Positions 53,064 through 60,900 of a stretch of 64,000 nt of DNA are shown piece by piece (positions within the stretch are counted from its first letter, which is position 1; the number at the start of each line of letters is the position of its first letter). The notes under the pieces were generated by a model. The model saw only the letters and a program-made list of their open reading frames with translations. It did no database searches and was not told the DNA's origin. Origin of the DNA: Candidatus Omnitrophota bacterium (GTDB taxonomy: Bacteria; Omnitrophota; Gorgyraeia; Zapsychrales; Zapsychraceae); NCBI GenBank assembly GCA_020632495.1, contig JACKFL010000005.1, forward strand, positions 1,612,001 to 1,676,000. Reading direction: 5' to 3'. Both the position numbers and the translations under genes were made by a program.

Positions 53064-53762
53064 ATGGTATTTACTGACGATCAAATACGAAAACGCAATT
53101 CCTTTGTCCAGCAGTACCGTAACGTGTACGGGGAGATGCGTGCCATCGATAACCGCATCAATGAGCTGCTGCAGGACCCCGATTCCAATGTCGAAATGCT
53201 GGAAAAGCAATATGATCTTCTGCACCGGCAATTGGAACCGATCATTTGCGATTATTGGCACTGGCTTCCGCCCATGCTGCTCAGCCGGTGTCCTTTCTGT
53301 CATGAAGATCTTCGCTTGAAGTTTGATCCGGTCGATTTCAACGGATTTTGGTGGATGGACCGCACCGAACGGACCGCCAACCAGCAGCCGACCTGTCCGC
53401 ACTTTGTCCTGCTAACCGGCGCGGTCGACCGTAAGGGAATCAAACACGATGACACCCTGTTTCCGATCATTCCGGGGCCGGAGAAACCTTTTGTCATCCC
53501 GAAAATCCTCGAAAAACCGGGGATGAAGGCGGTCCTCACGGATGTCACCATGAATTGCGGGTTTACCGCGCATCCCATCGTTTATTTCGTGGAAGATCCC
53601 CCAGAACAGTTGCGCATCGACCAGCATTGGGGGAGCAAGTCATTTTATTACCAGCCTGACCCCATTGTGGCAGAGGTCCGTATCAAGGAAGAGGACTTCG
53701 ATTTTGAACTCGGCCCGTGGTTGGAGAAAGGAAAGCTGATCACGGAGAACTTGGGTGAATGA
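53064..53762 (+). CDS. Cytoplasmic protein of unknown function with CxxC pair
   Basis: Of 232 residues from ATG 53064 (AAGGGTG upstream). N-terminal coiled-coil-like helix (NSFVQQYRNVYGEMRAIDNRINELLQ... VEMLEKQYDLLHRQLEP), then CPFCHEDL and a later CPH, possibly zinc ligands, and a beta-rich C-terminal half. No family recognised. It ends overlapping the SDR gene. Confidence 0.65.
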   Translation: MVFTDDQIRKRNSFVQQYRNVYGEMRAIDNRINELLQDPDSNVEMLEKQYDLLHRQLEPIICDYWHWLPPMLLSRCPFCHEDLRLKFDPVDFNGFWWMDRTERTANQQPTCPHFVLLTGAVDRKGIKHDDTLFPIIPGPEKPFVIPKILEKPGMKAVLTDVTMNCGFTAHPIVYFVEDPPEQLRIDQHWGSKSFYYQPDPIVAEVRIKEEDFDFELGPWLEKGKLITENLGE

Positions 53763-54483
53763 ACCGCGGGTGGCCGTGGTCACGGGTGCCAATCGGGGAA
53801 TAGGTCTGGAGATCTGCCGCCAGTTAGCCGCGGCCGGGGACATTAAAGTCATGGCCACCAGCCGGGACGAAGCCAAGGGGCGGGCCGCAGTAGAACAGCT
53901 CTCCGCCGAGGGGCTGCGGGCCGAATGGCATCAACTCGACGTCACCGACGCCGTCAGCATCCGGCGTTGCGTAGACGATATCATCACCGCTCACCAGCAT
54001 ATCGATATTCTCATCAACAATGCCGGTATCTTTCCGGATACCCAAGGGGCTTCCGCGTCAAGCTGGCCGAGTGTCTTTGACGCGGATCTCGACACCATGC
54101 GGCGCGGAATGGAAACCAACGTCTACGGTCCGTTACGGCTGTGCCAGGAAATCGTTGTGCATATGAAGAAGCGCGGTTACGGGCGTATCGTCAATATGTC
54201 TTCCGGTATGGGACAGTTGACGCACATGAACGGGGGATGTCCAGCTTACCGCTTGTCCAAGGCCGGCCTCAACGCGCTGACCCGGATCCTTTCGGAAGAG
54301 TTGAAAGGAACCAAAATCCTGGTGAATTGCATGTGCCCGGGCTGGGTAAAGACCGACATGGGCGGACCGAATGCCACTCGGGAACTGCCCGAAGGGGCAG
54401 ACACCGCCGTCTACTTGGCAACCTTGCCGGAAGGCGGGCCGACCGGCGGATTTTTCCGGGACCGTAAACCATTCGAATGGTAA
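53755..54483 (+). CDS. Short-chain dehydrogenase/reductase
   Basis: Of 242 residues from GTG 53755, overlapping the previous gene by 8 bases. Classical SDR: TGANRGIG (10-17), NNAG (88-91), S150, Y165-x3-K169, and CPGWVKTDMGG. It resembles carbonyl-reductase-type members (rossmann loop NRGIGLEICRQLA, and DTAVYLATLPEGGPTGGFFRD near the end). NAD(P)-dependent oxidoreduction of a carbonyl; substrate unknown. Co-transcribed with the preceding unknown gene. Confidence 0.92.
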   Translation: MNEPRVAVVTGANRGIGLEICRQLAAAGDIKVMATSRDEAKGRAAVEQLSAEGLRAEWHQLDVTDAVSIRRCVDDIITAHQHIDILINNAGIFPDTQGASASSWPSVFDADLDTMRRGMETNVYGPLRLCQEIVVHMKKRGYGRIVNMSSGMGQLTHMNGGCPAYRLSKAGLNALTRILSEELKGTKILVNCMCPGWVKTDMGGPNATRELPEGADTAVYLATLPEGGPTGGFFRDRKPFEW

Positions 54484-54525
54484 GATTCAAATTCAGTTCG
54501 TGACCGGTTATCTGGCAACGAACCC

Positions 54526-55200
54526 ATGCGCATTTATTTGACTAGTCAAAAAGTCCTGTCATTTCGCAAAGAAGGTGTGGCCGAATTCTTAAACGGCCTG
54601 ACCGCCAATGATATGGGCGCTCCTCAAAACGCCTTCCTCACCTTTCACGGCCGTATCGTCGCGACCTGCGCTCAGCTGGCCAAGAGTTCCCAAGAGTTTT
54701 ATTTGTGTGTCGAGAAGGATTATGTCCCGCCGCTGCTGACCCATCTTGACCGGTATATTAAACTCGGCGGCATCCAGGTGACCCCTTTGTCGCTGCGGGT
54801 ATACCATGATATGGACAACACATATCAGCCGGCGGACGCGGACGTCATCCCGCTGCCGAGCGGCCGTCTGGTTCTCACCGAAGAAACTCCCGATCGGACG
54901 GTGGGTGAAGAAGAATACCGGCTTTTCCGGTTGCACAATCGACTGCCGGTACAGGGGATCGACTACCGTGACGAAATGCTGCTGAACGTGGACCCGGCGC
55001 GTCTGGTCTCCTTTACGAAGGGGTGCTTTTTGGGGCAGGAGCCGATCGCCAAGGTCCATAACCGGTCCAAACCCACTTGGCGGCTGGTGGTCAAAGATGC
55101 GGCCAGCTGTTCGCCGCAGGAACTCGCCAAGATGACGTCGCGGACAACGGATCCCGCGGACCACCGGGAATACGGATTTGTTTTTGAGCAAAACGATTAA
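54526..55200 (+). CDS. YgfZ/GcvT-like folate-binding protein
   Basis: Of 224 residues, short for the family (E. coli YgfZ ~326). GcvT-like fold with the YgfZ signature K165-GC167FLGQE172. YgfZ-type proteins use folate to help maintain certain Fe-S enzymes. C167 is the conserved cysteine. The C-terminal barrel domain is reduced. No strong ribosome site upstream. Confidence 0.85.
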   Translation: MRIYLTSQKVLSFRKEGVAEFLNGLTANDMGAPQNAFLTFHGRIVATCAQLAKSSQEFYLCVEKDYVPPLLTHLDRYIKLGGIQVTPLSLRVYHDMDNTYQPADADVIPLPSGRLVLTEETPDRTVGEEEYRLFRLHNRLPVQGIDYRDEMLLNVDPARLVSFTKGCFLGQEPIAKVHNRSKPTWRLVVKDAASCSPQELAKMTSRTTDPADHREYGFVFEQND

Positions 55201-55213
55201 CTAAGGAGAGATT

Positions 55214-56836
55214 ATGTCACGCGTATTGAAAGGGGTGCTCCTTTTAGCCTGTGTCCTGGGACTGACAGGCTGTCTCGACATTACCGACACGTACACGTTC
55301 AATCCCGACGGATCAGGCAAGGTCGTCCATGAGGCCGTACTGGCACAGATGAATCTCTCAATGGGCGGCGCGTCCGAAGCGCCCTCGGAAGAGGATCTCA
55401 AGAAAATCGTCCTGGAGGAAATCAAACAGGCCAAGGGGGTTGAGGCGTGGCGTGACATCAGTTATGAACAGCGGGGAGCGGATCGGTTTTACTTCAAAGG
55501 GACGGCTTATTTCCGGGACGTCAATGAGGTCAAATTTTATAATACCGGCGCGGCCGTCAATGTCTATGACAAGGTCAGTCTCCGGAATGAAGACGGACGG
55601 ATGATCCTAACCATTGCCAGCAGCGATGATGCTGAGCCGGACGATTCGGAAATCCCCGATATTACAGAGGAGAACGTCGACGAAGAAATTACCAAGATGC
55701 AGGGCGAATACCAGAAGACGCGCATGATGGCGGGCGGAATTTTCTCGGGGATCAAACGCTACCGGACGTTCTATCTTCCCGGGACGGTGGTTTCAAGCAG
55801 CAACCTGGAGCGCGCCGAAGACGGCGCCCTGACCAGCCGGTTTGAGGGCATCAAGCTTTTGGAATTCATGGACCGTATGATGAATGACAAGGAAGTCCTG
55901 CGGGAAGAGTTGCTTAAAGGCAATGATCCGTTGCAGGGCGGGCCGTCGAATGAAGAGGCGCTGAATGAGTATGTCTTCGGAGAAGCCGCGCCGGTTGCGG
56001 TCACCTTTACTCCCGGAACTCAGCCGCTGTTTGACTATGCCGCAGAAGTTGCCCAAGCCGCGGCGGAGTTCTCCTCCGTTGCCGAGGCATTGGGCGCGCC
56101 CAAAAAAGCTGTCGCGCGCGGGCCGGAGGGGTCACAATTCAAAGTCGGTGGTGTACGCATCGTGCATGATTCGGATATGGAGAACAACGTGCGTCCTTTC
56201 AACTATGACGAAGGTTTTACCTTGTCGATCATCGGCCGGCTGCCTCAGGAGGTATTGAGTGTGACGGAAGGGCAGTTGCTCAAGGCCGAGACGGACACCG
56301 GTCAGGATCTGCTGCCATCCGACGAATGGAAACATAAGATCAGTTTTCCACGGCTGTCGGAGGACAAGCGCAAGGTCATCTTCGAAGTGGACTTGCGCCG
56401 TCCTGCCGAATCGGCCAAGGGGATCAGGGAAATCTCGGGAGTGCTGACTTACCTGGTGGCCGACAAGACCCGAAGGGTCGATCTAGGCGTGGCGAACTTT
56501 AGTGCGGGATCCAAGGGCAACGAGTACGGGGCCGAGATCGAATCGGTCACGGACAGTGAGTGGAATCCCGGACGGCAGGAGCTCAAGCTGAAACTCAAAA
56601 TCAACAAAGACGCGGTGAAGGCCGTCGACATCTTCGACGCCGCCGGCAATAAACTGGACGTGTCCCAGGGATATTTTGCTTCCGGCGATAATGTCACGTT
56701 CAACTATACGCGGGAAGATGACCAACCCTTCCCGGAGGCTGGACGTATCGAGATCGAGGTGTATGAAGATCAGCAGCAGTACGAACTGCCGTTTAAACTC
56801 AGCGATTTGTCCTTACTCGGACGCAAACTCAATTAG
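55214..56836 (+). CDS. Large lipoprotein of unknown function
   Basis: Of 540 residues. Lipoprotein signal MSRVLKGVLLLACVLGLTGC with lipobox LTGC. An early beta module (DITDTYTFNPDGSGKVVHEAVL) is repeated in style by YTF/GxGxV patterns seen in exported proteins that sense or bind membrane components. A helical linker precedes a second beta region (KRKVIFEVDLRRPAESAKGIREISGVLTYLVA) and a final Ig-like stretch (DAVKAVDIFDAAGNKLDVSQGYFASGDNVTFNY). No enzyme motif. AGGAGAG lies 8 bases before the ATG. Confidence 0.7.
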   Translation: MSRVLKGVLLLACVLGLTGCLDITDTYTFNPDGSGKVVHEAVLAQMNLSMGGASEAPSEEDLKKIVLEEIKQAKGVEAWRDISYEQRGADRFYFKGTAYFRDVNEVKFYNTGAAVNVYDKVSLRNEDGRMILTIASSDDAEPDDSEIPDITEENVDEEITKMQGEYQKTRMMAGGIFSGIKRYRTFYLPGTVVSSSNLERAEDGALTSRFEGIKLLEFMDRMMNDKEVLREELLKGNDPLQGGPSNEEALNEYVFGEAAPVAVTFTPGTQPLFDYAAEVAQAAAEFSSVAEALGAPKKAVARGPEGSQFKVGGVRIVHDSDMENNVRPFNYDEGFTLSIIGRLPQEVLSVTEGQLLKAETDTGQDLLPSDEWKHKISFPRLSEDKRKVIFEVDLRRPAESAKGIREISGVLTYLVADKTRRVDLGVANFSAGSKGNEYGAEIESVTDSEWNPGRQELKLKLKINKDAVKAVDIFDAAGNKLDVSQGYFASGDNVTFNYTREDDQPFPEAGRIEIEVYEDQQQYELPFKLSDLSLLGRKLN

Positions 56837-56857
56837 CCCTGATTTCGGGAGCGCTTC

Positions 56858-57295
56858 ATGATTTGGATCATCATTACGGTATTGGTCGGTATGGTCCTGC
56901 CGATGCAGGCGGGTATTAATGCCAGCCTGGCAAAACATCTGGGCTCCACGCCGCAGGCCGCGCTGGTGTCCTTCGCCGGCGGTCTGTTGATGATGTTGGT
57001 TTTCTGCATGGCTTCACGGGACAATCTTCCGCCGGTTAAGAATCTCGCCGCGGTGCCGCCGTTTTTGCTGATCGGAGGATTTCTGGGCGGCTTACTCGTG
57101 ATTACTTCCATTATCGTAGCCCCGCGGATCGGGGCCGTGGCTTTAGTGGCGGCATTGGTATCAGGGCAGCTGATTTTCTCGGCCGTCCTGGACCATTACG
57201 GTTGGCTCGGATACGCAGTGCGGCCGATTAATGCGTGGCGTATGCTGGGCATCGCGTTCTTGTTGATCGGCGTATGGATCGTTCAGCGCTGTTAA
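56858..57295 (+). CDS. YdcZ/DUF606-type membrane protein (DMT-like)
   Basis: Of 145 residues, about five membrane helices: MIWIIITVLVGMVLPMQAGINASLAKHLGS is the typical opening, followed by FLLIGGFLGGLLVITSIIVAPRIGAVALVAALVSGQLIFSAVLDHYGWLG. Half-size members of the drug/metabolite transporter group that work as dimers; substrate unknown. It follows the lipoprotein gene by 21 bases. Confidence 0.88.
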   Translation: MIWIIITVLVGMVLPMQAGINASLAKHLGSTPQAALVSFAGGLLMMLVFCMASRDNLPPVKNLAAVPPFLLIGGFLGGLLVITSIIVAPRIGAVALVAALVSGQLIFSAVLDHYGWLGYAVRPINAWRMLGIAFLLIGVWIVQRC

Positions 57296-57326
57296 GACTG
57301 CGGCGGCCCGCCGTGGAAGGGAAGAG

Positions 57327-57914
57327 ATGCGCGTTATTTTTTTGATGGTCATGTCCCTGTTTGTTATGGCCGGACAGGCTCGAGCCGCCGGCTTTGTCTG
57401 TCCGGAGCCGGAGTCCGGTATAACCGTGGCGGGACCGAAGGTCCGCACCGCCCCGTTCGGCCGGACCGAGGTGGTGTGCCGGTACTACGCGCGTCAATAT
57501 CATAAGGCCACCATAGAAGTCTACTATTACGGGGACTACCGCCGCCCTCGCGAATGCCGCAGCCATGTGTACAGTGATGCCGATTTGCGCAGCTGGCAAT
57601 ATCAGATTTATGCCTTTGTCACGGACGACGATCCCGGGGATATCCTTACCCAGAAATACTGGAGCGGGCTGGCGCGCCAGCTGATGCAGCAAACCGAGTC
57701 CGATGCCTTGCCGTGTACTGCCCCGCGTGGCCTCCCGCTACCCGCCGAAGATTCCCGGAATGTTCGTAAACCTATTAAAAATAAACAGATGCAGACCATA
57801 TCCAATGTGTCCCCGGAGCCGGCTCTATCGGCAGAGGAGGGGCAAACCCGGCGTCAGCGGGCGGAATTGCAGCGTATCCAGGCCGGGCCGCCGGCCGCGG
57901 CTGACGGGTGGTAA
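57327..57914 (+). CDS. Exported protein of unknown function
   Basis: Of 195 residues. Signal peptide MRVIFLMVMSLFVMAGQARA; GGAAGGGAAGAG precedes the ATG. Mature part begins GFVCPEPESGITVAGPKV with paired cysteines (CPEP, VVCRYY, ECRSH, LPCTAP) and several tyrosine-rich strands (YYARQYHKATIEVYYYGDYRRP). The C-terminal third is low-complexity. No family recognised. Confidence 0.65.
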   Translation: MRVIFLMVMSLFVMAGQARAAGFVCPEPESGITVAGPKVRTAPFGRTEVVCRYYARQYHKATIEVYYYGDYRRPRECRSHVYSDADLRSWQYQIYAFVTDDDPGDILTQKYWSGLARQLMQQTESDALPCTAPRGLPLPAEDSRNVRKPIKNKQMQTISNVSPEPALSAEEGQTRRQRAELQRIQAGPPAAADGW

Positions 57915-57985
57915 TTATTTTGTAACTCTTATACCGATGTCACGTTCAATGTGCAATGACGTGTCAATCCAACCGGAGGGGATTT

Positions 57986-60900
57986 ATGCCTAGAAAAATC
58001 GGAATCTTAGCGGTACTAGTCTTATGCGGGATGGCTGTCGCGGCCGTCCCGTTTTCTTTGGCCCAGCCGGCTGAGCAGCAGCGGGCCGATCAATTGTGGC
58101 AGGAAAAGTCTTACCGGCTTGCCGCGGAACAGTACTCACGGCTGTTGGCCGGAGAAGATCTAGATAAAAATCAGCGGCGTGAGCTGCGCTTCAAGCAGGC
58201 GGACTCCGCCTGGCGGACCACTGAGCAGGACCGTTACGAAGAGGCCGTCAAGACACTGAAGGAGTTGATCGAGGGTGATGAGCGTGACCGCTGGTGGGCC
58301 GAAGCCAATGAATCGCTGGCGGAACACTATCTGCAGGTCAACCGCTGGCAGCATGCAAATGAGATCAAGACCGGTTTTGAATCGGCGCGCGAATACTGGG
58401 CCGGATCCAAGGATTTGACCGTCGCCCGCCGACGCTTTATCGATATCACTTTTGCCCTGGGAGATTTTATCAGCAGTCAATGGGGGTGGGGTTATCAAGG
58501 TATAAAACCTCTCGCCACTGACGGCGTGCGGGTCCTGCCTCCCGACCAACCCCAAAACGCCGGTTTGTACGTAATTTATGAAGAGTTGTTGAAGGTGACC
58601 CGCTCCGATGAGGACCGGGCCCGGGTGTACTATTCGTTGGGGATGAGTTCCTATCAAAATTATTACGACCAGAAACAGAAAGATAAGGCGGCAGAGTATT
58701 TCACGAAGGTCATCAAGGAGTACTCCGACAGCGAGTGGGTGGATGACGCGTACTACTATTTGGGACAATATCACCAGCAACGCAATGATCTGCAGGCGGC
58801 GCTGGACGCTTATCACGGACTTCTTCAACGGTTTCGCAAGGGAGAGTCCCAGTGGGTCAATAACGCCCAAAGCCAGGTCGAGTCCATCGTAAATCCGCAG
58901 ATTAACATCAGCACTGCCTTCACGTTCCTGCCGGGATCCGAAGTTCAATTCGGTATCGGTTGGAAGAACATCCGCTCGGCCCGTCTGACGATTTATCCGT
59001 TGAATCTGATCGACCATCTGCAGTTCGATCCGGCGACACAGCCGGACAACTACCGCTACGGTCTCAACAACTACCAGGAAATGCTCAGCCGTGTCGTTGA
59101 GAAACAGACTTATCGCCGGCTGACTCCGGTCGTGTCCGTTGCTTTGAACCTGAAGAATGAAGGGAAGTATCAGCACTACAACGAGAATAAGGGGTTGGCG
59201 GAATGGCTGCGCTCTGACGACAAGCAGCCGGTGGATCCTTCCCGCGGTGTACTGGCGCCGGGGGCCTATCTGGTTTTAGTCCAGGCTCAGGGGGTGGAGG
59301 CTTATGATCTGGTCATGGTCACGGATATGGGCGTGGCGACCAAGACCGCCGGACATTCCGGCCTGGTGTACGCCTTCGACAGCCAGACCGGAGAACCGCG
59401 ATCCGCGGCGCGGGTTAAATATCAATACCGGTATTACAACGACCGCGGCAACTGGGCATGGGAGCAGGGTGAAGGTCAGACCGATGACGACGGGATCCTC
59501 ACTTTTCCCTTAAAGGCCAACACCAACCGCAACTACAACAACCAGCATGAACTTTTTGCGGTTGTGGCGCAGGCTGACCGGCAGGCGTTCGCTCAGGGAC
59601 GCAATTATTCCTACGCTCAGAACCGGCAGTGGTGGATTTATGCCTACAGCGACCGCCCGGCCTATCGTCCCAATGAAGAGATATCGTTCAAGACAACGCT
59701 TCGAGGTTATGATCAGGACGCCTTCTTCACGCCGGCGCGTCAACCGGTGGCGATCCGCGTCTACGACCCCCGGGGAAATCAGGTGCTGGAGAAAGAATAT
59801 GTCCTCAATGACTTCGGGACCTTTAGCGACGCATTGACGCTTGATGAAAAAGCGCCGCTGGGGGAATACCGGATGGAGGTGTATTCTGCCAAATGGCAAA
59901 CACACTACGGCAGCGCCCCGTTGTTCCGCTTGGAAGAGTACAAGCTGCCTGAATTTATCGTCAGTGTTTCGCCGCGACCAAATGAAGACGGCCAAACGGC
60001 TTATCAGCTGGGCGACGAGATTGAAGTTGAGCTTGATGCCAAATATTATTTCGGCGGAGGGGTTGAGAATGCCGACGTCGAATATCTGATTTACCAAAGT
60101 CCTTACTATCACTCTTATTATCCGCCGCGTGAGTATCCCTGGTATTACGCGGGTAGGGAAGCCCTGCACGGCCGTCACAATTACTACAATTCCGGAACGC
60201 TGATCAAAAAAGAATCCATCAAGACCGATGCGGAAGGCAAGGCCGTGTTCAGCTTCGAAACGCCGGAGAACAACGGTCAGGATCTGGAGTATCGTATTGA
60301 AGTGCGTGTGGTGGATCAAAGCCGCCGGGAGATCAGCTCTACGGCGCGGATCAAGGTCACCAAGAATTCTTTTTACGCCTATTTGAAGCCCAAGAACCAG
60401 ATCTACCGACCGGGCGATAAAGCCCAGGTGGAAATCAAGACCCTGACCGCCAACAATGCACCGGTGGGTGTGGACGGACGCGTACAGGTCCTGCGCAACT
60501 GGTGGCGTGAGCCCGTGGGCGTAGATGAACGGATGGCAAAACCGTCCGGGTACGCCGAGGAGGAAATGTTCAGCAAGTTTGTGAAGACTGATGAGCGCGG
60601 TGAGGCCGTGTTTGACTTTGAACCGGGCCGTGACGGGTACTATGTCGTCAAATTTACCGGATATGACCGCAACGGAAAGGAAGTGACGGCCCAAACCAAT
60701 GTGTTTGTTTGCGACAAACAAAGCCGGGATCTCGGTTACCGGTACGGCGGTTTGCAAATCATTCCAGAGAAGGATACGTATACGATCGGCGAAACAGCCC
60801 GCGTTATGCTCGTGACAGAGAGGCCCGGGGCATGGGTGCTGTTTACCGCGGAGGTCGATGAAATCTTCGGGCATCAAATGCATTTTCTTGAGGGGGCCGT

